The notes beneath the pieces were generated by a model. It searched no databases. It was not told the DNA's origin and saw only the letters and a program-made list of their open reading frames with translations. A program made the translations under genes and the position numbers. 64,000 bases of DNA from Fragilariopsis cylindrus CCMP1102 (lineage: Eukaryota > Bacillariophyta > Bacillariophyceae > Bacillariales > Bacillariaceae), in NCBI GenBank assembly GCA_900095095.1, contig FMBT01000347.1:62001-126000 (forward strand). The letters are read 5' to 3'. Of this stretch, positions 11,139-22,900 are shown piece after piece; position 1 is the first letter of the stretch, and the number at the start of each line of letters is the position of its first letter.

Positions 11139-12909
11139 ATGATAACAACAATGGTAAATAATCGTGGACCGGAAAGCCAGAGTAGAACTATCAGTATCGT
11201 CCATACTAAATCACCATCATCGATGCATCATTCTGAACCAGAATGCGAGGTTCATTCAACAATGAAAATGCAGGTTAAACGTTCGGAACAAGATCATCAT
11301 CCATCCACAAGGAAAAATCGAATGGGGTCTATTTCTTCGAAAGAAGATCCCGTTTTTCAAGAACAGTGCATGACTGTAGCTCGATGGAAAGAGCAGACAT
11401 CGCCAAAGAGTGAAAAAAGTAATTGGGGTAGTCAAGAAGATAAAGTAAATATGGTGATAGATCCAAAAACAAAAGAGAACGATTTTCTTCGTCAGAAGGA
11501 GATAGTGGAAATCTCGAATGTAGACGAAAATGAAAATGATATTTCTAGTTCCTTTATTTTTCTCCAAGAAGCGACAGAAGATTGTAGTATCGTTATGTCT
11601 GAAGATGAATGCAGTTTCATCAAACAATTAGATTACGAAAATGATTATTTTTCCATACCATTTTTTGATGCAACACTCGATACTGATGATGAAGATTCTT
11701 CGTTTTGTCTTGATTTGGAAGGGACAGATAGCGAGATTCAAGCCACTATCAACGAAATACGAAAAGAAGCCAACCAGATGGATACTATAATGATGATGGA
11801 TCAGCTTAAGACTTTGCAAAGTGAGTTCAACTCGGTCACAAAAAATGCTCAGTACGGTCCTTGGAAAATAAAAAAATTAAGATAAGGCTGCACGAGTCAG
11901 AAGACAAAGTAGCACACTTGGAGCTTGAACGGGATTTACACCAAGCAGATGTTACAAAGCTTCGGGATGATCTCAAAACTGTTGTATCGAAAATGTTCGA
12001 TATCTCACTTTATGAATCCACGAAGGAGAGCAACGATATAGATGAAAACAGGGATACAGATAACAACAAAAGTTTGAACAATCATACTGTCAAGCCATCC
12101 ACTAACAAAATATATCCCACTGAAATTGAGGGTCCAGAAACGACTCTGAATATACCTGGACCAACGTTGGAGAAGATTCGTATTGTAGGACTGGTAGATC
12201 AACCACGCCAACCACGACACGTGGTTCGTCGATTGCCAGTACTTAGTGATCCAGGTTTGATCAGTACGCATTCTCGTAGTCAGTGGAGCGAATGCTCCGA
12301 CGAAATTCACCTCATTCCATCCCGGAAGGAAGAGGTTCGAAACCAAAATGTATTTCGCACACGGAGTTATCATACAACAAGCCATCCAACAACAGAATCT
12401 ATACAACGAGTTCAGCGTCCAAGGAATTTTCACGGTAAAGGAACCAGAAACAATTTTAAGCATCGCCACCGATCTTTATCTGTGGATGCAAAGATAGGAA
12501 CAAGATTGATCCCGGAGATGAAGGCAGATGATGAAGGAAATAATAAATTATGTGGGATGTTTCGGCGGCGTAGCAAACGCCAGTCCTTTTCGAGAGACAG
12601 TGAATCCGTTATGAAATATCAAATTACTCAGCTACACGAAATGATGAAAACATCTCTGGCAGCCTCAGAAAAGTTACGGAAAAGAATAGCGACAATTAGT
12701 AGATATTACGAAAGTGTTATCAGCAAAATCCAGACTCAGGTTGTAGAAATCAAGACAGAAAATCAAGAACAGAGGTAGGTCTAACAAACAGACTTTCCGA
12801 AGCAGACCTTGAACGACGGATGATAGTGTCAAAGTTTGAGTGCGAGCTTCGCCGAAAAGATGAAGAAATCGCAAGATTGAAGGTGGGAGCAGATCGAGGC
12901 GAAGTTTGA
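11139..12909 (+). CDS. Coiled-coil protein of unknown function, two frame breaks
   Basis: From the ATG at 11139 the frame runs to about 11870, continues in the next frame to about 12775, then in a third to the stop at 12909. One added base at each point gives about 590 residues. The first half is acidic and Ser-rich. Helical segments with heptad-like spacing follow (IRLHESEDKVAHLELERDL), then a basic Arg/Ser/His-rich middle. A C-terminal coiled coil crosses the second break (VEIKTENQEQ into RLSEADLERRMIVSKF) and ends EEIARLKVGADRGEV. The continuity of the coil on both sides makes the join credible. Both breaks also have GT..AG pairs that could be read as 32-nt and 17-nt introns, but single-base deletions are simpler. 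No family is recognised. The last 45 bp are nearly repeated near 16771. Confidence 0.55.
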
Positions 12910-12923
12910 TTACTATAAAATAA
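12879..12923 (+). repeat. Copy 1 of a ~45-bp sequence also found near 16770
   Basis: GATTGAAGGTGGGAGCAGATCG and the following bases through GTTTGATTACTATAAA are repeated at 16770 with only a few differences. Here the copy includes the last codons and stop of the coiled-coil gene. Confidence 0.85.
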
Positions 12924-13337
12924 GAAGATACTATCTCCTATCGTCAATTTACGAATCCACTTCAGTCAGATTCTCACTAACTTATAGATACCAACAATGT
13001 TTTGAAAAGTGTTATTTTTCCACTCAAGAATATCTGGATCTGGATCTCTGTGTCACCAAGCATATATATAAATCACATAAAAATATAAGTAGTTTCAAAT
13101 TTCAGGACTCCGACAATGGACAGACATTCAACAATAGCTGATAGCCAGTACAATAAAGTAGAGTCGTACTGGATGGAGTTCTTGCTATATGCATATTAAC
13201 AGAATTACAGCTATTGCGCTTGATTGAGCGCCAGTATTTTGGGAATATTGAATCGAATTCTGAGCATTATTATGGACGTGACCGAAGGATAACAAAGTGA
13301 GAATCAGATGGATTGAATGCAGATAGCCAGGACTCTA
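12910..13337. other. Convergent intergenic region
   Basis: The gap lies between the ends of the coiled-coil gene and the lipase gene. It should hold both 3' ends. No gene is seen. Confidence 0.6.
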
Positions 13338-14906
13338 TCAGGCAGCATCCTTGATTCTGATAAAAGAAAGACCGGGGCCACGAATCATGAAAAGATGATT
13401 GTTGTAGATGGCGTCGGCCACATCCTTCTCACACTGTACGTATTTGATGCTAAAAAGATCTGGAAGTGATGAAGGCTTCCCCTCCTTGTCGACAAGGATG
13501 TTCTTCTTGTTGTCGATGTAAACTTCTGGAACGGCAGTGGGAGAGGCATAATAGAGACACTTCCCGATGTGCATAAATTGTTGTGCGATCGGTTCGTTAG
13601 TGTTTAATGGGTTCGGGATTTTGAATGTGAGCAGCACCTGCTTGATTACACGCAGCGCCTCTCTTTCAAAAAATCTGACAATCGGAGACGAATTCTTCTC
13701 ATAGGCCGTCACGAGGTTGTCGAGTAGGGTCAATACAAAAGGTACGCCGCCGATCAATCTCGGAACGGGGTCCATGCTATATACTGTTGTGCACATTTTG
13801 GCCCCGCACTGGTTGATGAAGGCCTTTCCCTTTTGGTTTAGGTCTTTGTCTTTGGATTCTACAAAGACGGTCGTCGATGGGCCCTCGAAGGACATGCAGC
13901 GAACCGTGAGGCCCGTTTCTTTGGCGAGTTTTTGCCACTCGTTGGGTCGGGGATCAACGGTGGGGTCCATCGTCCCCTCAAACCATAGCTGGGCAACCTG
14001 GGCTGCACCACCTGTGTGAGTTTCGGACGAAGTTTCAACACGGTGAGAAAACAGAATGAGAAATACAAAGCCGTCACGCATGTCATGGCCAGTCGTGATA
14101 GATTGTTTGGTGGCGAAAAAAAAAACAGCGCGAACCAATAATCTATCAATTCATCAATCCACAAGAGATATGCAATACCACCAACACAATTCCAGTATAA
14201 TATGCTTTCTACTTACCGGCTAGGGAATGACCCGTGAGCAAGATTTCCTGAATTCCGTTGTCTTTGACGATATCGAGGAGACGGTCTTCGTGCACCGCCA
14301 AAGTGTTATCGACCATGGCCAAATAGCCGCCGTGGACCTTGACGACCTTGGCCACGTTCTTCCAACGGAAACTCGACGATACGTAAAAGCTGAAATCACG
14401 AATCCAATCTATGAGAGTCACGGATCCACGCCATGCCAATACGAGTTTGGTGCCCACCACCACAGCAACGAAGGGCGGATTTGTCGGCTCGAAGGGTCCG
14501 TTGTTGTCGTAGAGGACTGCTTTTGGCGGTTCTTTCAACCCGACATCAGAAAGATTGTATCCCTTGTCCAGGTTGACGAATTCGGAAATATCCGACTTGA
14601 GGGAGTATGCGTCCCCCGAGATCGTAGCGCACATTCGCACGTAGAAGGGTCGATGCCATTGGTCTGGTCGGACGTAGGAAGATGTGTGCAATAGGTTATC
14701 GGCGTATCTGCTATTGGTAGCTCATACGCAGGCGTATCAGCACCGTATTTTGCAGGCTTTTTTGGGACGGCCATAACTTTATCGATGCGAGATCTAATGT
14801 CATCGATGCGTTTTGAAATATCCCTCATACCATCAGACCCAACAGCATCGACATCAGCCGCAAAATCAGACCCAATGGCATCGATATCCTCCTTAAATGC
14901 AGACAT
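13338..14906 (-). CDS. Class 3 (alpha/beta-hydrolase) lipase-like protein
   Basis: Exons are 14906-14217 and 14011-13338 on the minus strand, joined in phase 1, with one frame break near 14700-14720. The product is about 454 residues. The N-terminal 60 residues are helical and acidic, starting MSAFKEDIDAIG, without a signal peptide. The core has the class 3 order: WHRPFYVRMCATISGDAY, VGTKLVLAWRGSVTLIDWIRDF and the nucleophile elbow LLTGHSLAGGAAQ, which is completed only after splicing. The motif is GHSLA rather than the usual GHSLG, so the fifth position of GxSxG is Ala. Later SMDPVPRL carries the probable catalytic Asp, and a His near the C-terminus would complete the triad. It would hydrolyse acylglycerols or a related lipid, probably in the cytosol. 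The N-terminal joint is the least certain part. Confidence 0.85.
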
Positions 14907-15903
14907 GGCGGTTGTTTGTTTCGTTTGTTTGTTTAGTTTGGGAATGCTTGTTTTATGTATGATGTAGATTTATTATGTCTACCGTTAAGAGTAGAAAACC
15001 TGACCTTAATCGAAGCAAGTAACTGGAAATTCCCCTACAGTGATGAAAGGGACAGAGGTAGTAATGCGGAAATCTACTGAGTTGTTTCTCGAACGTAGTA
15101 TTCCCGTACATAGCATGTCCGTGAGATGAAATCTTAGCGGAGGGAAGAAAATCGTGCCACACTTGCGGAAATTGCAGAATACATACCATGTTTTCGCTTT
15201 CCGCTAATAGAAGTACTACTAGTATTTAGCTAGCTCTACGTCGTAGAGAGAGAAGATGTAAATGCGTTAGATTTTTTCTTTGGTTCTTGTAGTTATGTAA
15301 ACTTCATTCCTTGACATTTTTTGATATTTATCATGGCGTTAAAATCCAAAAGAATTTTCTTTTGGTTGTTGTTGTTTAAAAGTTTAAGCTCATCATGGAG
15401 AAACTCGGATTTTAAAGCGTTTCTGGCTTGAGATCAGGGGTAATAATTTATACGGGGGTGCTTGCGCCACGATCCGCGCTTCGCGTTAAAGTCGTCGTAC
15501 AAATATTTTCTAGTTATGAATGGATGATAAGTATTGTACAGTCAAATTCTAAAATCGCGGACTTATTCGACTAAGTTCAACACAATATTTTTATTTTAAT
15601 CTAATCTAATTAGTCAAAACGAGTCGGTTATGAAGTGAAACACTAATTCACTGACACCCCTAGGGCTCTGTAGGGCTATTTCAAGTAGCACTAAAAGCAG
15701 CAAAGATAACAAAAACATCACAAATATCTACAATATTCAGATTCCTTGTACAAAAATAGGCTAGGTCTGATGTTTAATTTTGATGGATTTATTACTGTTT
15801 TGAACTTCCATAGATTTACAATCATTTGAGTAATAATAGTAACAAATCCCTTGCATCTTGCATCACCGCAACAATTCTTCTACTCGACCGTTGTCTCCCA
15901 TCG
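14907..15903. other. Divergent intergenic region, nothing recognised
   Basis: About 1 kb of AT-rich sequence lies between the lipase start and the ShK-like gene. No coding, RNA or repeat feature is supported. Confidence 0.6.
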
Positions 15904-16728
15904 ATGAGATTGACGATGACGATGACGACCCTTTTGTTGTTTCTATTAACGATCGCGACGACGACCTTATGGTTGTCAGTACCTGCTGTATCTGCTTTCG
16001 AATTCGATCACGACTTATCACCGGATCAATGTCGAAAAGATATAAATCAGTGCACTGCTAAAAGTAACAATTCAACAATGTGGTATTCATGTCCAATTTC
16101 TTGTGCTAAATATTTTGAACTTGAGGGATGTATGGCTGAACAACGAACAGACCCGGAACAATTATATGAACTGCGTGCCAAACGATCAGACGACGTTAGC
16201 ATGTCATTAGAAGAAAACGAGGGGTATGTAACATTGTATGCTGTAATACCGATGCTTCCCGGTATGGCACAATATTACTATGATGCAATCGAGCATATTG
16301 CACACGTTTACAAATATACCTTAGTAGCAATGATCCTGCCCTACTATGATGATGATCAATCTACCGCATCGTCACCCTCTTCCTCTATCCTTCAATCAAT
16401 TACTGATACTTCGTTAGGAGACAGCAACAGCAACAACAGCAAGAGTAAGAAAAAGATGAAATCAATTCTATTAGAAGGGCACAAAAGAGGAGGAAATGTA
16501 CCCAATCCTGTATTAGAATATTTACTATCAAGGAAGGTCGTCGCTGGAAATTTCAATCTTAACAATAATAATAATGAATCGATTCTGATGACAACGCCAA
16601 ATATATTTCTCATTTCTCATACGGGTATGTTTATCGAACGGATGGTTTCACCAACAATGGAAATGATAGAACGTAGGTTAAAAGTTCATTTACGTGCCAT
16701 GGATGAACCAAGTGGACGTGAGTTATGA
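15904..16728 (+). CDS. Secreted/ER protein with ShK-like Cys domain and thioredoxin-fold-like C-terminus
   Basis: A single exon gives 274 residues. I use the ATG at 15904 because it opens directly into a signal peptide (MRLTMTMTTLLLFLLTIATT, then AVSAF). The longer upstream frame has no ATG. Residues about 38-75 hold a Cys array, DQCRKDINQCTAK, MWYSCPISCAKYF and EGC, which resembles a ShK-type six-Cys module. The remainder has a strand-helix pattern (EGYVTLYAVIPM, PNIFLISHTGMFIERMVSP) like a glutathione-peroxidase or thioredoxin fold, but I see no redox Cys pair there. A Ser/Asn/Lys-rich low-complexity insert splits it. The role is unknown; a secretory redox or chaperone function is only a guess. 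It converges on the ATPase gene with a 136-bp gap. Confidence 0.7.
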   Translation: MRLTMTMTTLLLFLLTIATTTLWLSVPAVSAFEFDHDLSPDQCRKDINQCTAKSNNSTMWYSCPISCAKYFELEGCMAEQRTDPEQLYELRAKRSDDVSMSLEENEGYVTLYAVIPMLPGMAQYYYDAIEHIAHVYKYTLVAMILPYYDDDQSTASSPSSSILQSITDTSLGDSNSNNSKSKKKMKSILLEGHKRGGNVPNPVLEYLLSRKVVAGNFNLNNNNNESILMTTPNIFLISHTGMFIERMVSPTMEMIERRLKVHLRAMDEPSGREL

Positions 16729-16769
16729 TTTTTGATTATTATTTGGGTACATATAAATACCTGCCTGAT

Positions 16770-16814
16770 TGAAGGCGGGAGCAGGTCGAGGCGAAGTTTG
16801 ATTATTATAAATAG
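16770..16814 (+). repeat. Copy 2 of the ~45-bp sequence at 12879
   Basis: This copy lies in the short convergent gap between two unrelated genes and includes the same in-frame-looking GAAGTTTGA. It is not part of any open frame here. It looks like a relic of a duplicated 3' gene end. Confidence 0.8.
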
Positions 16815-16864
16815 ATAGAAGGTACTGTAATTGCCTATATACTAAGATAGTCTAGTTAAAACAT

Positions 16865-18886
16865 TTACCCCTGAGTGATGCTACCATCCCTTCTCAGACG
16901 ATTTATAGCTCCTGCAATTTCATAAAGTCGTGGACGCGCCATCCCCCCATGATATTGACCAGGAGTTAAGCTAGCTACACCTTCCTTGTCAATAAGCTTC
17001 CCAATTGCTCTAGTGTATCTGTGAGAGAACGACCCTTGGTCTGCTCAGGCAGTCGCTGCAGAGCTGCCAATATAGCAGTAGTTTGTGCTTTGGAAACAAG
17101 CTGCTCTAAGCAAGATAAATCAAGTTCTGTTTCTCCAAATACTATAGAATTTTGAGAAATTGTTTTCACTTTGCCATTTGGAACGAAGGAATTGCCGTTG
17201 ATAAAACGTTTCGATTTAGTCGGTCGAAACTTAACGCACTGAGATGCTGGTGTGGTAATGCAGATGACTTCGTTGAGCTTGCTGCAATCGTCTTCGCTCT
17301 TTCGGTTGCATCAAAACACATATACGAATCCATCACCAAAACGTTATCTGCTACGTCGAAGTAGTCCCCGGTTCCTCCAATCACCATTACAGAGGAACCT
17401 GACAATCGTCATATAGAGAACGAACAATCCGTACGAATGGTGTGATTGGTTCTTTGTCGGCTGCTACCAATTGCATCATTTTGTCATCCCTAATCATGAG
17501 ATTGGTTGCGCAAGTATCTTGATCGATTTCGTTAGTCAGGAAAAGGGAGACATAGAAAGGTAGAACAAATGATGCAGAATTACGCCACAGAACTAGAACA
17601 TGTTGCATTTTTAATGTCATCATACCTTCATCAATTAGAAGTGCATTCGCACCACACTCTATTGCCTCAATGATATTTGTGGCTTGACTGGTACTCCCAC
17701 TAGCATCTTCAGTCGAAAAACAGGTAGTGTCCCTACCGAATGGTAAATTATTAATAAAGTTACTTATATCCACAGCTGTAACATTACGTCCATCTTCAGC
17801 ACGGACCTTGCAGGCATCAACAGACGTCATGCAGAATTCTCGTCCATCTCCAGGAATTTTGGGGTACAAACCAAGGGTTATTGTTTGAAGTAGAGTCGAC
17901 TTTCCGTGAAAGCCACCACCACAGATTAAAGTTATCCCAAGGGGGATTCCCATCCCAGTGATTTTTGTTTTGGAGTTTGGAAGAATGAAGTCAATTTCCA
18001 ATCTTGACGGTGATTTGAAGGGGACCGGATTACCATCCATTGGTCGATCGTCTGCTCCACTTTTTCGCGGCAAAATTGCTCCATTTCTAATGAAGCTAAC
18101 AATATTTCGATATTTGAGTTGTTCTTGCAACCACACTTGATCCTCTATCATTTCTATGTGATTTTTCAACCGATCCGCAGAAAGCGAGGTATAATACATA
18201 CGCTCTATCATGGACGGCAGAGTTTGCGAGAAGATTGTTTCCGCGGCATGTCCGAGGATACTTCTTCCTCGCGCTGGCAGGTTGACGGTAATCTGTGCGA
18301 CGATATTTCCATTGGTAGGATCGATAAACACGGCAGATTGTTCCAAAATCGATTGACATGGCTCAAGAACTTGAATATCTCCACCCTTATTGCCGCTCCA
18401 TCCACCACCACCACTACCACTCATCGAGGTATCTGCCCCCAAACGTTTACAAGCACCATGCAGAACGCGGAGAAGATAATCTCCTAATGCCATAGATCTG
18501 ATTCTATTGGAATACAAATTTCGTGGAAATCCCGCGTGGGCGGCATCAATGACAATCCGACAACGTGTTGGTGCAGCGAAAGGATCGGATTGAGCCTTTT
18601 CACAGAACAATGTGAATTGTGGATAGTTCCATCCACGATTCAAGGGTGTATCAATATCATGATAGCACGGATATTGCTTTCCATCGAGACGTTGAAGAAG
18701 GTTCTTTAATTCATTAAAAGATCCACCCCCTGTGGGAACAAAAACTCGAACTCGATCACTGCCACCTTCTTCATTGCCGCGTCCTCTACCTCTACCTCCT
18801 CCCCCGTATTTGTTTTTATAATACTCTCCTCGTCCACCACCACGGCCACCCCCGCGTCCTCCTCCTCTTCCGCCTCTATAAGACAT
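16865..18886 (-). CDS. RGG-tailed predicted ABC-class ATPase
   Basis: About 638 residues are read from 18886 to 16865 with an in-frame 108-nt intron (17625-17518) and three one-base breaks near 17402, 17165 and 17008. Removing the intron restores ALLIDEDTCATNLMIRD. The N-terminal 40 residues are RGG repeats, typical of RNA-binding proteins. The core has a P-loop GGGFHGKSTLLQ, the Walker B-like LLIDED and the GGTGDYFDVAD segment. The order matches a family annotated in bacteria only as predicted ABC-class ATPase. After the last break the frame continues GVASLTPGQYHGGMARPRLY, which matches the family C-terminus, so the real stop is at 16865. Function is unknown. The RGG tail suggests RNA contact. 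Confidence 0.85.
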
Positions 18887-19924
18887 GATTATTTTCTTTG
18901 TGATGTTGGAAATATCCTAAGTTGTCATTGTGATGAAGAGATCTTAGTGATATTGGAATTAAGGCAAAAGGCAATAAAAATAAAAATTTCTCATGCCGAT
19001 GAGCCCCGTCTGTCCTTCGTTTTCTGAGACTTTTTAAAAGAAACAACAAAAATGTTACAATAATGTGTGCTTCTCACACAGTGTTACACACAGTAGGAAT
19101 GCAACAGCAACAACAAGGATATTTGTACTTACCTCTTACTTGTCCTTGTCAATGTATGTGACACCAAGTCTTATTTTCAGGGAGCTTTCACAAAAAATTT
19201 AATACCCTGAGTAAGCATATTGGTATATTTTTTCACCACAAAAGGAAGAAGCAATATCAGATTACTTTTTTTGGCTTGTTACTAACAATAGAGGATTTCC
19301 ATAATGCTTAGTCCATCCTCTTTAGAAACTATTAAAGGATACCTATTTGTGTCCTTGTTTGGTCTTTGATTGATGTGATTGATCTTTTAACCTTAGTATT
19401 ATTATAAATATAGGATTCCATATATTCTAAATGGGACCATTATTGACAATATGCTCAGATATAGGACTACAACAACAATCTTCCATAATCATTACGATGA
19501 TTATAGGAACTGTAAGCTTGATAGCATTATTCCTTCCTGAAAATATGAGGCTTGGATTTTGCATGTCATATTTCAGGGAAACTGCCCCTTTTTCTTTTTT
19601 GGGACCTGCACCCTTATTGTTTGGCGTGGAAACCCCGATACACACATCATACATACATTCACACGTAGAAAGAGAGAGAGAGAAAGAGAAAGAAAGAGAG
19701 AAAGAGAAAGAGAGAAAGAAATGAACTTTTAGATCGATCGATACCAATAGTACAAACACCTACAATGTCCTTCGAAGCACAACAATGATCGAATAGTCGT
19801 CAGTAGAACTAACTACGATCTAGCTAATTACCTTAATAATAGAATACAAGATCGATTTCTTTGCAGAGATAAAACACAAACACACAAGCCTACCTACACA
19901 TACAATAAGAAAGTGACCCGACAA
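18887..19924. other. Divergent intergenic region with a purine tract
   Basis: This ~1-kb gap lies between the ATPase and Na+/H+ exchanger genes. A GA/GAAA purine-rich tract spans about 19668-19721. Open frames across it on both strands are low complexity. No gene is supported. Confidence 0.6.
19668..19721. repeat. Purine-rich (AG/AAAG)n tract
   Basis: Interrupted AGAG and AAAGAG units form an all-purine stretch of about 50 bp upstream of the exchanger gene. Confidence 0.9.
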
Positions 19925-22900
19925 ATGACGGGATTGCCTGTTTCCTCGAACAATGTTCGCAGCAGCAAGAAACGAGGGGTTGGACTATCTCTATTAGGCA
20001 TACTTTGTATACTAGTATTATTTGTGGTGTTTATTATGTGGACCGAGGATTTAATTGGACTGCCGCAAACAGGCGATAGTACTCCATACGCTATATCGAA
20101 GTCGGACTTTGCCTTGAGGCATAATGATGAAATGAAAACAACAACGGCAGAAACGAAAATGAAAATAAAAACATATTTGACTGATGATGGTGGTGATGGA
20201 TTAATGGTACAAAGGTCGAATAATGCTGATAGTAAAAATGCTGATGACGATGACGACTTATTCTTCTCCTGGATGAGCGGCGGTAACAGCAAGAGAAAAG
20301 ACCTACAGAAGAAAACGAAGGGCAGTGACAATAAATTTAAATTCAATCGGAAACATCATCATCAAAGAAAAAATAATCAAGATCGAAAGCATAAAAAAGA
20401 TTCGCTACGAAAACGAATTGGTACAAACGACGAAATTGGACCCCTTCCCGTCGTACAAAACATCAACGACGATAATATACCTCTTGCGAGACTTTCAGTG
20501 GGGTCGTTCTTGCATGCTTCAGATGCTCTTTTATGTCGAGAATCTATCATTGATTACGTCATTAATGCTACCGACTTGAAGGACGAATGTGATGGACTTA
20601 AAAAGGCCTACACAACAAATTGTGTTGCAGATGAACAAAATGAAGAGCCGGAAGCACCACTCGGCTCCTCCTCGTCACGGCGACGATTGCCAAAAATAAA
20701 AGAAGAGAATTCAGTGATATATTTGCAACATCGATTATTTCATTGGTCTCGTGACATTCGATCCTGGTGGTTTAAAGCACCAACACCGGTATTCATGAGT
20801 GAAGATCGAATTTTGGATGAATGGGACGATGCAGCATTTGAAGTGGAACAGGGATGGGATTTATCATTATATCATCAGGAGGATATTATAAGGATGCTTC
20901 GTAGTGATGAGGACAATGTAGAATCCAATCGGAAACAAAATGACGACGTCAATTCATCCGAATACAAACCATTAATCATGACGGTGGAACAGGAGAAACC
21001 ACTACCAAATCCAAACAAAACCAAAGCAATAATTAATAAGCCATTAGCCAACCTTGCTCTTCCCATTACGTCAAAACATGTCTCTGATAAGGCTCTCACG
21101 GGAACGCTTATGCTCCAGCAGGATAATAATCTTATGAATGCTGTCAAGAATCAAACCAATACTACTGTAACAGAAGCCCAAGCTGAAGCACAGGTCTCAT
21201 CGAAGGCGGTGAGCGATGCGGCCGATATGATTTCAAATATACTGAATGATCCCACTTCGGTCGAAGCAAGAACCTGCTGTACATCCATCTTAAATACATT
21301 TCATGAAAATTGTAGTGTTGATGAAGAAGAAGAGCTTTCCGATAAACGACTGTTTGTTGGAGTTGCAGTCGTTGCATTTTGTGGATTAGTAAAATCTCTT
21401 ATCCGTAATTTCCGTATACGGTTCCTTCCTGAAGCAGCTGGATGTATATTAGTGGGAGGTACGTGTCGCTTGCTTTTTTTTTAAATTGTTTACCCTTGTT
21501 GTACTTTCTTTTAGTAAAAAATGCTGTAAGTTCTAAGCTTGAATTTCACTTGTAACTCTCGCCCCTCGGTTTCCATCTTCTCCTTATTTCAGTTTCCGCG
21601 GGTTACATCTTAACTTTCTACCCACATCATGATATTAGCTTCGACGGCAACTGGTTTCTTCGGATCATGGTTCCGCCCATTGTTTTTGAAGCAGCCTTAA
21701 GTATTGACAAACGATCCTTCAGTCGACATATTGTACCAATTCTACTTTATGCCGTTATCGGAACGTTAATAGCGACTGGTGTCACCGCAATTGTTGTTCA
21801 CGAGGGAAGTAAACTCCTTCATAGGTTCTGTGAGACTATTCCCTATCCTGAAGCCTTAGCTTTTGGAGCATTGATCTCGTCAATTGACCCTATTGCCGTT
21901 CTGAGTGTTCTAAGCAATATGGGAATGACAGACAAAGATACAATCTACGTCGTTATTTTTGGGGAGTCGCTTCTCAATGATGGTGTTGCAATTGTTCTGT
22001 TCGAAACTCTAGTACACTTTTTGGATGATAATATGATTGTGGATGGTAACGCTGTCACGGCGGCAGCTATCCACTTCATGGTGGTTTTTATGGGCTCTTT
22101 ATTGATCGGTATAGCCTATGGTCTTTGTTGTACACTCTACTACTGGATCATGATTGGTTGCCAAACACCACTTGTAGAGGTTCTCATGTTTTGTTGTTGG
22201 GCACTTTTACCGTACTACGTGTGCGATGGAATTGAATGGTCGGGCATTGTTGCGGTTGTCGCTGCTGGTTTTATTATGGATATATATGTTGTAGGCACAG
22301 AGAACTCAGGGGAAGCGACCAACGATGATATAGACCAAAACGGTATGCTAAACGAATCATCGTCATCCTTTACAGATTATGACTCAGACAATAAAAAGAA
22401 TGACAAGGGACGGAGACGAAAAGGTCAAGTACGTCGGCCAATCTTTTCCAAAGAAGGACTCTTATCCAGAAAGGCCAAGACTCACGTTGTATTCGTGACG
22501 GAAATTATTGCCACCATGATGGAGACCGCAATATTCGCGTATCTGGGATTGTTCTTATTTAGTTCACGATATCACTGGAATTTCTACCACGTTGTGATTG
22601 CTATAACCGGTTGTTGTCTTAGCCGTGCCGTAATGATTCCCAGCTTGAGCTTAATAGCAAACTGGATAACGAGAATGCAACAATCTGGAGCCATTTGTCG
22701 ATCCCAAGAACAAACTCATCAGTCTGATTATCCCGATACACCAACCTCAAAAAATCGACCGAATCTCGCCGCGGGGGTCATCATCGATTCTAAAATGCAA
22801 TTAGTTCTCTGGTTTGCTGGGTTGCGTGGAGCAATGTCCTTCGCGCTTGTTGAGCACATTCCTCAATATGATGCTGTTTCCGGGGAAGGTACACGATTCA

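Noticed and set aside
19431-19759. Opposed open frames over the purine tract
   Set aside because: They exist only because the repeat lacks stops; no gene features.
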